From positions 1 through 37,102 of the forward strand of contig JAPLOV010000166.1 of the NCBI GenBank assembly GCA_026400565.1: 37,102 nucleotides of DNA, in the 5' to 3' direction. Under the pieces are notes generated by a model. It did not search any database. It was not told the DNA's origin and saw nothing but the letters and a program-made list of their open reading frames with translations. This document shows positions 29,111 through 37,102 of this stretch, one piece after another (position 1 is the stretch's first letter; each line of letters starts with the position of its first letter). The position numbers were made by a program, and so were the translations under genes. This DNA is from Hyphomicrobiales bacterium. Its GTDB lineage: Bacteria > Pseudomonadota > Alphaproteobacteria > Rhizobiales > Beijerinckiaceae.

Positions 29111-29890
29111 TCAGCCACGCCCGACGAAGGGCATGGCGGTGGCCATCACGGTCATGAACAGCACATTGGCCGAGAGCGGCAGGCTGGCCATGTGCAGCAC
29201 CGCATCGGCAACATGCTGCACATCCATGACCGGCTCGATCTTCACCGAGCCATCGGCCTGTGGCACGCCCCTGGTCATGGCCACCGCCATCTCGGTCAGG
29301 GCGTTGCCGATATCGATCTGCCCGCAGGCAATGTCATATTTGCGGCCATCGAGGGAGGTTGCGCGGGTCAGGCCGCTGACGGCATGCTTGGTCGCGGCAT
29401 AGGGTGCCGAATTTGGGCGCGGAGCATAGGCCGAGACTGAACCATTGTTGATGATCCGACCGCCACGCGGCTGCTGGGCTTTCATCAGGCGAAAGGCCTC
29501 CTGCGTGCACAGGAACGGGCCGGTGATGTTGGTGTCGACGCAGGCCTTCCATTGCGCGACGCTGATATCTTCGAGCATGACGCCACCCGGCGAGCTGACA
29601 CCGGCATTGTTGAACAGCACATCGAGCCGTCCGAAGCGGGCCTTGCAGGCCGCGAACAAGGCTGCGACGGCCGCCGCATCGGTGATGTCGCAAGGATGGG
29701 CGAGGGCCCTGTCAGCCGGCATGCCGGACAGCCGGATCGTCTCGTCGAGCGCATCGCCACGGCGCGCGGTGAGCACCACGCTGTAGCCTGCTTTCAGGAA
29801 ACTGATGGCGACGGCGCGGCCGATGCCGGCGCTGGCCCCCGTGATCAATGCCACCTTGCCTGGCGTCTCGGCAGCGTTGTTCGTATCCAT
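29111..29890 (-). CDS. SDR-family oxidoreductase
   Basis: [36 protein letters not shown] catalytic region. Confidence 0.93.
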   Translation of the reverse strand: MDTNNAAETPGKVALITGASAGIGRAVAISFLKAGYSVVLTARRGDALDETIRLSGMPADRALAHPCDITDAAAVAALFAACKARFGRLDVLFNNAGVSSPGGVMLEDISVAQWKACVDTNITGPFLCTQEAFRLMKAQQPRGGRIINNGSVSAYAPRPNSAPYAATKHAVSGLTRATSLDGRKYDIACGQIDIGNALTEMAVAMTRGVPQADGSVKIEPVMDVQHVADAVLHMASLPLSANVLFMTVMATAMPFVGRG

Positions 29891-30139
29891 ACCCATCTCC
29901 TGTTGGCGCTGCGTCAGCAAGCCGCGCTGCAGTAGATCAGGTCATGCCGCCATGGCAACGGACTTTTGCCCGTACCCCCCGCCCTCACACGGTCGATCCT
30001 GCTAGCAAGTGCCTTGTTTTTGGGCGCTTTCCGGCGTGATCCTCCGGGTATTTGGGCTTGGGCGAGCAGCATGCCTGAAATCGAGGCGCTGGACTGCAAA
30101 AATCCGACAATTTTTCGCGCGGCATCTTGACGAGTGCAT

Positions 30140-30160
30140 GGCATGCGCGATTTACATGCC
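30140..30160. promoter_or_regulatory. Putative promoter/operator region for the TRAP transporter operon
   Basis: GGCATG-N9-CATGCC inverted repeat; upstream TTGACG at 30127-30132; TATAAC at 30164. Confidence 0.3.
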
Positions 30161-30210
30161 GCGTATAACTGCCTGTCATGGCGGCTTATCACAAAAGAGG
30201 AACCGCTCGC

Positions 30211-31299
30211 ATGAAGCGTCGTCAATTTCTGAAGGGCGCGGCTGTTGCCGGCGCCGCTACCGCAGTGGCCATGCCGGCCATCGCCCAGTCGATGCCCACC
30301 CTCAAGTGGCGCCTGACCTCCGGCTTCCCGAAGTCGCTCGATACCATCTACGGTTCCTCGGAAACCATCGCCAAGTACGTCAAGGAAATGACCGATGGTC
30401 GTTTCGAGATCCAGCCTTTCGGCGCTGGTGAAATCGTCGGCGGTCTTCAGTCGGTTGACGCGGTCTCGGCTGGTACCGTCGAAATGGCCAACACCGCCGT
30501 CTATTACAACTGGGGCAAGGATCCTGCCTTCGGTCTGGCCACGGCCGTTCCGTTCCTCATGTCGAAGCGCGCCCAGGACGCCTGGATGATCGATGGCGGC
30601 GGCGAGAAGCTGCTCAACGACTTCCTCGGCAAGCACAATATCGTCGCCTTCGAGGGCGGTAACACCGGCACCCAGATGGGCGGCTGGTGGCGCAAGGAAA
30701 TCCGCAACGTCGAGGACATGAAGGGCGTCAAGATGCGCATCGGCGGCTCGGGCGGCGCGGTCATCGCCAAGCTCGGCGTCGTGGCGCAGCAGATTGCCGG
30801 TGGCGACATCTACCCGGCTCTCGAGCGCGGTACGATCGATGCGGCCGAGTGGGTCGGGGCCTACGATGACGAGAAGCTCGGCTTCAACAAGGTCGCCCGC
30901 TTCTTCTACTATCCGGGCTGGTGGGAAGGTGGCGCAGTGCTCCACACCTGCATCAACACGGCCAAGTGGAACGAACTGCCGAAGAACTACCAGGCCATCG
31001 TGCGTGCCGCTTCGGCCTTCGCAAACACCGAGATGACCGCCAAGTACGACGCCCGCAACCCGGCCGCCCTGAAGCGCCTGCTCGCGACCGGCACGCAGCT
31101 GCGCGCTTTCCCGCAGGACGTGATGGACGCTGCCTTCAAGGCTTCGCAGGAACTGTACACTGAGATCAGCGGCCGCAACGCCGAGTTCAAGAAGATCTAT
31201 GACGCAGCCGTTGCCTTCCGCAACGACTTCTACCTCTACAACCAGATCGGCGACTTCTCATTCGACAGCTACATGATCCGCGCGCGCAGCCGCGCCTGA
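30211..31299 (+). CDS. TRAP transporter substrate-binding protein, DctP family, TakP-like
   Basis: RRQFLKGAA signal; WRLTSGFPKSLDTIYG...; QIAGGDIYPALERGTIDAAEWVGAYDDEKLGF..YYPGWWEGG resembles TakP-type proteins. Confidence 0.93.
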   Translation: MKRRQFLKGAAVAGAATAVAMPAIAQSMPTLKWRLTSGFPKSLDTIYGSSETIAKYVKEMTDGRFEIQPFGAGEIVGGLQSVDAVSAGTVEMANTAVYYNWGKDPAFGLATAVPFLMSKRAQDAWMIDGGGEKLLNDFLGKHNIVAFEGGNTGTQMGGWWRKEIRNVEDMKGVKMRIGGSGGAVIAKLGVVAQQIAGGDIYPALERGTIDAAEWVGAYDDEKLGFNKVARFFYYPGWWEGGAVLHTCINTAKWNELPKNYQAIVRAASAFANTEMTAKYDARNPAALKRLLATGTQLRAFPQDVMDAAFKASQELYTEISGRNAEFKKIYDAAVAFRNDFYLYNQIGDFSFDSYMIRARSRA

Positions 31300-31324
31300 T
31301 CACCCTGTCATGATGTGACACGGC

Positions 31325-31365
31325 TGGCCGTCGCGCAGCTATCGGCGCGGCGGCCACTTTTTCTT
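31325..31365 (+). terminator. Terminator-like hairpin with T-tract between TRAP SBP and small permease genes
   Basis: TGGCCG-T-CGCGC loop GCGCG-G-CGGCCA then CTTTTTCTT. Confidence 0.65.
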
Positions 31366-31491
31366 GTGGACATGACGATTGTCGTACCATCCACAGGTGC
31401 TACAAGTGAAATTCTGGCCGGCGAGCCGCCTCATCGGCAAAGGGCAATTTGACCTGCCTTGCAAAAAACGAACGGACGGAGACGTTGTGCC

Positions 31492-32088
31492 ATGGGTGCG
31501 CTGCTTTCATTTTCGCGCGTGATCGATTTCATCAATGGCCGGCTGGGGCGCATGGTGGCGTGGCTTGTGCTCGCTGCGGTCGTCGTCTCCGCTGGCAACG
31601 CGGTCTCCCGCAAGGTGTTCAACATCGCCTCCAACGGCATGCTCGAACTGCAGTGGTATCTGTTCGGCATCGTCTTCATGATCGGCGCGTCCTGGACGAT
31701 GAAGACCAACGAGCATGTCCGGGTCGATGTGGTCTCTTCACGGCTGTCGAAGTACGTCCGTGACCGGATCGAGGTGTTCGGTCTGATCGTGTTCTTTTTT
31801 CCGTTCGCGCTGGTCCACCTGTACTATTCCTACCCGTTCTTCATGGAATCGTGGCGGACGCAGGAGTGGTCGACCAATTCCGGTGGCCTGATCATCTGGC
31901 CAGCCAAGGGCATGGTGCTGCTCGGTTTCTTCCTGCTGACGCTCCAGGGCGTTTCCCAGCTCATCAAGCGCATCGCCATCATTCGCGGCGACCTCGACGA
32001 GAAGGACGACATGATGCAGGACCACGTGCCGCCTCACCCGGACCTTGCAGACACCGCCGGTCCTGCCGCCACCGGCAACAAGCACTGA
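31492..32088 (+). CDS. TRAP transporter small permease (DctQ family)
   Basis: Four TM segments; ELQWYLFGIVFMIGASWTMKTNEHVRVDVV. Confidence 0.92.
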   Translation: MGALLSFSRVIDFINGRLGRMVAWLVLAAVVVSAGNAVSRKVFNIASNGMLELQWYLFGIVFMIGASWTMKTNEHVRVDVVSSRLSKYVRDRIEVFGLIVFFFPFALVHLYYSYPFFMESWRTQEWSTNSGGLIIWPAKGMVLLGFFLLTLQGVSQLIKRIAIIRGDLDEKDDMMQDHVPPHPDLADTAGPAATGNKH

Positions 32089-32130
32089 GCCCCGGCTCGT
32101 GATCACACCAGACTGGGGGCTTTGCGTTCC

Positions 32131-33774
32131 ATGATTGACTTCATCATCCACTACCTTTCGCCGATCATGTTCGGCTCGCTGATCCTGTTCCTGCTGCTGG
32201 GCTATCCGGTCGCGTTCAGCTTGTCGGCGTGCGGCCTGATCTTCGGCTTCATCGGCATCGAACTGGGCCTGTTCACGCCCAACTTCCTGCAGGCCCTGCC
32301 CGAGCGCGTCTTCGGCATCATGTCGAACGAAACGCTGCTGGCCATTCCGTTCTTCACCTTCATGGGCCTTATCCTCGAGCGTTCACGCATGGCGGAAGAC
32401 CTGCTCGACACGATCGGCCAGTTGTTCGGCACGGTGCGCGGCGGCCTGGCCTACGCGGTCATCTTCGTCGGTGCGCTGATGGCGGCGACCACCGGCGTGG
32501 TGGCAGCAGCCGTGATCTCGATGGGCCTGATCTCGCTGCCGATCATGTTGCGCTATGGCTATGACCGCCAGCTCGCCACCGGCGTGATCATGGCGTCCGG
32601 CACGCTGGCCCAGATCATTCCGCCATCGCTGGTGCTGATCGTCCTCGCGGACGTGCTCGGCAAGTCGGTCGGCGATTTCTATCAGGGCGCGATTATTCCT
32701 GGCCTGATGCTGACGGCGCTGTATGCGCTTTATGTTTTCGTTCTGACGTTGATCCGGCCGAATGCAGCTCCTCCGTTGCCACCCGAGGCGCGCACGCTGG
32801 GGTCCGGCGTCACGTCGCTGTTTGTCATGATTGGCCTGTCCATTCTGGTCGGCATTGCGGCAACCTATGCCTTCAAGCCCATCGTCGAGCAGGCTCCTGA
32901 GGTCTATGGCTCGTCCGTGGCCGTGGTGTTCGCCCTGCTGGTGGCCATCGCCAACAAGCGCTTCGAGTTGAAATGGCTGTCTTATCTGGCCACGCGGGTC
33001 ATCATGGTGCTGGTGCCGCCGCTGGCGCTGATCTTCCTCGTGCTCGGCACGATCTTCATCGGCCTTGCCACGCCGACTGAAGGCGGCGCGATGGGGGCCA
33101 TCGGGGCGCTGGTGCTGGCGGCCCTGAATGGCCGCCTGACCTTCACGCTGACCAAGCAGGCGTGCGAATCAACGCTGAAGCTCTCGGCTTTCGTGATCTT
33201 CATCCTGATCGGTGCCCGCGTGTTCGCGCTGACCTTCTATGGCATCAACGGCCATGTCTGGGTGAAGGAACTGATGCTGTCGCTGCCGGGCGGGGCTGTC
33301 GGCTTCATCGTGTTCACGAACGTCGTCGTGTTCATCCTGGGCTGCTTCATCGACTTCTTCGAGATCGCCTTCATCCTGATGCCGCTTCTGGTGGCACCGG
33401 CCACGGCGCTTGGCATCGACATCGTCTGGTTCGGCGTGCTGATGGCCATGAACATGCAGACCAGCTTCCTGACCCCGCCGTTCGGCTTCGCGCTGTTCTA
33501 CTTGCGCAGCGTGGCGCCGAGGCTGGCCTATGATGACAAGATCACGGGAAAGCGGATCGAAGGCGTCGAGACGACCACGCTCTACAAGGGTGTGATCCCG
33601 TTCATCCTGTTGCAGGTCATCATGGTGTTCGTGGTCTATTTCGTCCCGGATCTGGTCATGCACTACAAGGATACGCTGCCGCAGGCCGACCCGGCCGATG
33701 TTCGCCGCCAGCTTGAGAACCTTGTCATCCCCGGCCTCGGCGGCCCCGGCGACATGCCGCCGCCCCGGTTCTGA
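32131..33774 (+). CDS. TRAP transporter large permease (DctM family, long form)
   Basis: FLLLGYPVAFSLSA; FTFMGLILERSRMAEDLLDTIGQLFG; ASGTLAQIIPPSLVLIVLAD; PTEGGAMGAIGAL. Confidence 0.95.
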   Translation: MIDFIIHYLSPIMFGSLILFLLLGYPVAFSLSACGLIFGFIGIELGLFTPNFLQALPERVFGIMSNETLLAIPFFTFMGLILERSRMAEDLLDTIGQLFGTVRGGLAYAVIFVGALMAATTGVVAAAVISMGLISLPIMLRYGYDRQLATGVIMASGTLAQIIPPSLVLIVLADVLGKSVGDFYQGAIIPGLMLTALYALYVFVLTLIRPNAAPPLPPEARTLGSGVTSLFVMIGLSILVGIAATYAFKPIVEQAPEVYGSSVAVVFALLVAIANKRFELKWLSYLATRVIMVLVPPLALIFLVLGTIFIGLATPTEGGAMGAIGALVLAALNGRLTFTLTKQACESTLKLSAFVIFILIGARVFALTFYGINGHVWVKELMLSLPGGAVGFIVFTNVVVFILGCFIDFFEIAFILMPLLVAPATALGIDIVWFGVLMAMNMQTSFLTPPFGFALFYLRSVAPRLAYDDKITGKRIEGVETTTLYKGVIPFILLQVIMVFVVYFVPDLVMHYKDTLPQADPADVRRQLENLVIPGLGGPGDMPPPRF

Positions 33775-33799
33775 TCGGTTGCGCATCGGCGGACACAAA

Positions 33800-33827
33800 A
33801 AAGGGCGGCTCGCCAGAGCCGCCCTTT
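33800..33827. terminator. Bidirectional rho-independent terminator between convergent TRAP and BMP operons
   Basis: AAAGGGCGGCTC-GCCA-GAGCCGCCCTTT; A-tract to the left gives a U-tract for the minus-strand transcript. Confidence 0.85.
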
Positions 33828-33849
33828 CGCGTGGTGCATTGCGCCGGTG

Positions 33850-34932
33850 TCAGCTTGGCAGCGCGACCTCGATGCCGCGGTAGAAGTAATTCTGCGCGCG
33901 GATCTGGTCATCTGTCAGACGCCCGCCGGCTGGCACGACTGTCGAGCCGTCCGCCCGCACGATCGGCCCATCGAACGGATGCAGGCGCCCGGTGGAAATG
34001 GCATCGGCGATGCGCTGCGCCTCGGAAGCCTCTTCCGGTGTCATGTTCGTGAACGGAGCCAGCTTGAACAAGCCGGAGTTCAGGCCGCCCCAGACATCGC
34101 CCGGCGTCCAGCTTCCTGCGATCACCGCCTTGGCGCGTTCGACATAGTAGTCGCCCCAGCTGTTGACGCTCGATGTCAGGTGCGCTTTCGGCGCAAAGCG
34201 GGTCATGTCGGAGGCCTGGCCGAAGCCGAACACGCCGCGCTCGTTGGCGAGTTGCAGCGGGGCGGGGCTGTCCGTGTGCTGGCAGATCACGTCGCAGCCC
34301 TGGTCAATCAGCGCGCGCGCGGCATCAGCCTCGCGGCCGGGATTGAACCAGGCATTGACCCAGATGACGCGGATCTTCATCGCCGGATCGACCGACCAGG
34401 CCCCGCGCATCACGGTGTTGATGGCGTGGATGACTTCGGGCACGGGGAAGGCTGCGATATAGCCGATTGTCTTTGATTTAGACTTGCGGGCCGCGATCAC
34501 GCCCTGCACATAGCGGCCCTCATAGAAGCGGGCGTTGTAGAGCGAGACATTGGCAGCCGTCTGCGTACCGGTCGCGCTCTCGAAGAACACGTTCGGCAAG
34601 GTCGGCGCGACGCGCATTGTCGGCTGGAAGAACGAGAAGGACGTGGTGAAGATCAGCCGGTGGCCCTGACGGCCGAGTTGGGTCGCGACTCGCTCCATGT
34701 CATTGGCCGCGACGCTTTCGACCACGGTGGTCTTGACCGCCGGCCCCATCACCTCCTCAAGGCGCTTGCGGCCAAGATCGTGCATGGTCGACCAGCCGAA
34801 ATCTCCGACCGGACCAACATAGATGAAGCCGACCTGAAGGGGGTTTGACTGGGCAAACACAGGTTGGCCAAGTGTTGCGGCACCGGCCAGGGCCGTGGCG
34901 CCACCAAGAACCTGACGACGATTGATCTGCAT
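33850..34932 (-). CDS. BMP-family ABC transporter substrate-binding protein
   Basis: MQINRRQVLGGATALAGAATLGQPVFAQ signal; GFIYVGPVGDFGWSTMHDLGR; DVICQHTDSPAPLQLANERGVFGFGQASDM. Confidence 0.93.
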   Translation of the reverse strand: MQINRRQVLGGATALAGAATLGQPVFAQSNPLQVGFIYVGPVGDFGWSTMHDLGRKRLEEVMGPAVKTTVVESVAANDMERVATQLGRQGHRLIFTTSFSFFQPTMRVAPTLPNVFFESATGTQTAANVSLYNARFYEGRYVQGVIAARKSKSKTIGYIAAFPVPEVIHAINTVMRGAWSVDPAMKIRVIWVNAWFNPGREADAARALIDQGCDVICQHTDSPAPLQLANERGVFGFGQASDMTRFAPKAHLTSSVNSWGDYYVERAKAVIAGSWTPGDVWGGLNSGLFKLAPFTNMTPEEASEAQRIADAISTGRLHPFDGPIVRADGSTVVPAGGRLTDDQIRAQNYFYRGIEVALPS

Positions 34933-35004
34933 GATTTCACTCCTGATTAATGGAAATATACGCAATAACCTAGCAAGAACTATGCCTGCCAGGCGTTACG
35001 TCAA

Positions 35005-35922
35005 CTACCGGTCAGGAACAAATGGCACACCGAGGGATGCGGGTGCGCTCTGCTGGCCGCCACGCCGGCTCATGATGATGACGAGTGCTATGATGGTGAC
35101 CAGATAGGGCAGGGCCGCCATCGCCTGTGACGGTATCTTAACGCCGGCGCCCTGGGCATGCAGTTGCAGGATGGTGATGCCGCCAAAGAGGTAGGCACCC
35201 GCCATCGCCCGCCACGGAAGCCATGAGGCAAAGACCACGATGGCAAGCGCGATCCAGCCCCGGCCCGCCGTCATCCCCGGCGACCAGAAGGGGGTATAGA
35301 CGAGGCTGAGATAGGCCCCGGCGAGGCCGGCGCAGGCCCCGCCGAACAGGATGGCGAGCAGCCTGATCTTCAGGACGGGATAGCCGAGCGCATGGGCTGA
35401 CGCATGGCTTTCGCCGCAGGCGCGCAGGATCAGGCCGGGTTTGGTGCGGCCCGGGAACCACCACACGCCGATGACCAGCGCGAACGAGGCGTAGACGAAC
35501 GGGTCCTGACCGAACAGCGCCTTTCCGATGACCGGCAGATCGCTGAGCACCGGCAAATCGAGCCGGGCCATGGTGTCGCGGCGTGCGCCCACGAACGGTG
35601 CCCCGATCACCCCTGACAGGCCGAGCCCGAAGATGCTGAGCGCGAGGCCGGATGCGACCTGATTGGCCGCAAGTCCGAGCGTGAGGGCGGCGAAGATCAG
35701 CGCCATGCCCATGCCCGCCGCGATCGCCGCGAGCACGCCGATGTAGGAATTGCCCGATACGATGGCCGCAGCGAAGCCGCAGGCCGCGCCCATGATCATC
35801 ATGCCTTCCATGCCGAGGTTGAGCACGCCGGAGCGCTCGACGACGAGCTGGCCGATGGCCGCAATCAGCAGGGGCGTCGAGGCGGTGATGATCGTCAGGA
35901 GGATGGCTTCGAACATCGTCAT
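35005..35922 (-). CDS. ABC transporter permease (BMP/nucleoside-type, NupQ-like)
   Basis: [49 protein letters not shown] at 35922 overlaps stop of upstream permease. Confidence 0.9.
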   Translation of the reverse strand: MTMFEAILLTIITASTPLLIAAIGQLVVERSGVLNLGMEGMMIMGAACGFAAAIVSGNSYIGVLAAIAAGMGMALIFAALTLGLAANQVASGLALSIFGLGLSGVIGAPFVGARRDTMARLDLPVLSDLPVIGKALFGQDPFVYASFALVIGVWWFPGRTKPGLILRACGESHASAHALGYPVLKIRLLAILFGGACAGLAGAYLSLVYTPFWSPGMTAGRGWIALAIVVFASWLPWRAMAGAYLFGGITILQLHAQGAGVKIPSQAMAALPYLVTIIALVIIMSRRGGQQSAPASLGVPFVPDR

Positions 35923-37004
35923 GCCGATTGCTCCTGCGGAGCGGTGCGCACCAGCCGGACGCGGTAGATTAGGAAGGCATCGCAGGCCAGCACGAAGAAC
36001 AGCAGCAGGCCCTGGAAGACCCGCGTCACATCCAGCGGCAGGCGCAGGGCGATCTGGGCGTTCTCGCCACCGATGAAGGTGATGGCGAGGAAGACGCCGG
36101 CAATCAGGCAGCCGATCGGGTTCAGCCGTCCGAGGAAGGCGACGATGATCGCCGTGAAGCCATAGCCCGGCGAGATTGTGGGCTGGAGCTGCCCCATGGT
36201 GCCGCCCACCTCGATGATGCCGGCCAGTCCCGCGAGCGCGCCGGAGATGGCGAAGACGGTCCAGGTCAGGCGGCTTTGCGAGAAACCGGCAAAGCGCGCC
36301 GCGCGCGGTGCCTCGCCGACAAGCCTGATCTCGAACCCTTTCAGCATGCGCGACAGCAGGAAGGCTGCCAGCATGACGACGACAAGCGCGATCAGCGTGC
36401 CGATGTTGATGCGGCCATCGCTGGTCAGCCGGATGGTCTGCGCCTCGGCCTCGAACATCACCGATTGCGGGAAGTTGAAGCCCTTCGGATCGCGCCACGG
36501 GCCGCGCACCAGCCAGTCCAGCAGGAGCTCAGCGATGTAGACCAGCATCAGGCTGGTCAGGATCTCATTGACGGACAGCTTGGTCTTGAGGATGGCCGGG
36601 ATCATGGCCAGCGCCGCGCCGCCGATCATGCCGGCCAGCATCATGGCAGGAAAGACCCACTGGCCATTGGCAACGCCATGGGTGGCGATGGCGATCCAGC
36701 CACCAAAGATCGCCCCCATGACGAACTGGCCCTCGGCGCCGATGTTCCAGTTGTTCGAGAGATAGCACAAAGACAGGCCGACCGAGATCAGCACCAGCGG
36801 CGTCGCTTTCACCGCAAGTTCCTGCAAGGCCCAGGTGTCGGAGATCGGCGACAGAAAATAGATCGCCAGCGCCTTGGCCGGGTCGAGCCCCATGGCTGCG
36901 AACAGCACCGCGCCGGAGGCAATGGTCAGCGCCACCGCGATCAGCGGGGAGAGCAGGCCCATCCAGCGCGAGCTGTTCTCGCGTTTGCTGAGGACGAGGC
37001 GCAT
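35919..37004 (-). CDS. ABC transporter permease (BMP/nucleoside-type, NupP-like)
   Basis: GLSLCYLSNNWNIGAEGQFVMGAIFGGWIA; multi-TM. Confidence 0.92.
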   Translation of the reverse strand: MRLVLSKRENSSRWMGLLSPLIAVALTIASGAVLFAAMGLDPAKALAIYFLSPISDTWALQELAVKATPLVLISVGLSLCYLSNNWNIGAEGQFVMGAIFGGWIAIATHGVANGQWVFPAMMLAGMIGGAALAMIPAILKTKLSVNEILTSLMLVYIAELLLDWLVRGPWRDPKGFNFPQSVMFEAEAQTIRLTSDGRINIGTLIALVVVMLAAFLLSRMLKGFEIRLVGEAPRAARFAGFSQSRLTWTVFAISGALAGLAGIIEVGGTMGQLQPTISPGYGFTAIIVAFLGRLNPIGCLIAGVFLAITFIGGENAQIALRLPLDVTRVFQGLLLFFVLACDAFLIYRVRLVRTAPQEQSA

Positions 37005-37102
37005 CAGGCAGCATCCCGCGCGCGGGCTTCACCGGGGCCAAATCCGGAGCCGCCCATCAGAAGCCCGACAGCCTCGCGGGCCAACCCGGCCGTTGGAAGA
37101 GC
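37004..37102 (-). CDS. ABC transporter ATP-binding protein, C-terminal fragment (truncated by window end)
   Basis: ...ALPTAGLAREAVGLLMGGSGFGPGEARARDAA-stop; ATGA overlap with permease start. Confidence 0.65.
   Translation of the reverse strand, partial: ALPTAGLAREAVGLLMGGSGFGPGEARARDAA

Noticed and set aside
35922-36498. Apparent N-terminal extension (fusion) of the 35005-36498 permease ORF
   Set aside because: The extra residues are an out-of-frame read through the upstream permease gene; the true start is the ATG at 35922 (MTMFEAIL...) overlapping the upstream stop.
1-37102. CRISPR arrays, rRNA/tRNA genes, IS elements, prophage or toxin-antitoxin/defence genes
   Set aside because: Scanned for regular repeat-spacer patterns, transposase/integrase motifs and typical defence-gene signatures; none found.

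Overview
This 37.1 kb window is a GC-rich, gene-dense alphaproteobacterial (Rhizobiales-like, by inference) chromosomal segment. About 14 kb at the left is the contiguous S10-spc-alpha ribosomal protein cluster: 3' end of rpsJ, then rplC-rplD-rplW-rplB-rpsS-rplV-rpsC-rplP-rpmC-rpsQ, rplN-rplX-rplE-rpsN-rpsH-rplF-rplR-rpsE-rpmD-rplO-secY-adk, and rpsM-rpsK-rpoA-rplQ. It is followed by a Do/HtrA protease, rarA, crcB, an RluA-family pseudouridine synthase, a HAD phosphatase, a ring-cleaving-dioxygenase-like VOC protein beside a disrupted alpha/beta hydrolase, an uncharacterised protein, pccA-carbonic anhydrase-GGCT-like genes, a rhodanese, DUF599, DUF3253, YdcF-like, GST and SDR genes, a TakP-like TRAP transporter, and a BMP-type ABC importer. 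I found no CRISPR array, rRNA, tRNA, prophage or transposase, and no clear-cut undescribed multi-gene system. The most noteworthy signals are: (i) several unusually long, hairpin-bearing spacers inside the spc/alpha ribosomal operons, including two tandem hairpins with near-identical loops before rpoA; (ii) a hydrolase with an in-frame TAG and no canonical start next to an intact VOC gene; (iii) three alternating GCAAG/CTTGC half-sites at 11-bp phasing upstream of that VOC gene; (iv) a coupled biotin-carboxylase/carbonic-anhydrase gene pair; (v) a terminator-like hairpin between the TRAP binding protein and permease genes; (vi) a 19-nt REP-like direct repeat pair. All structure calls were made by eye and need computational folding and comparative checks.
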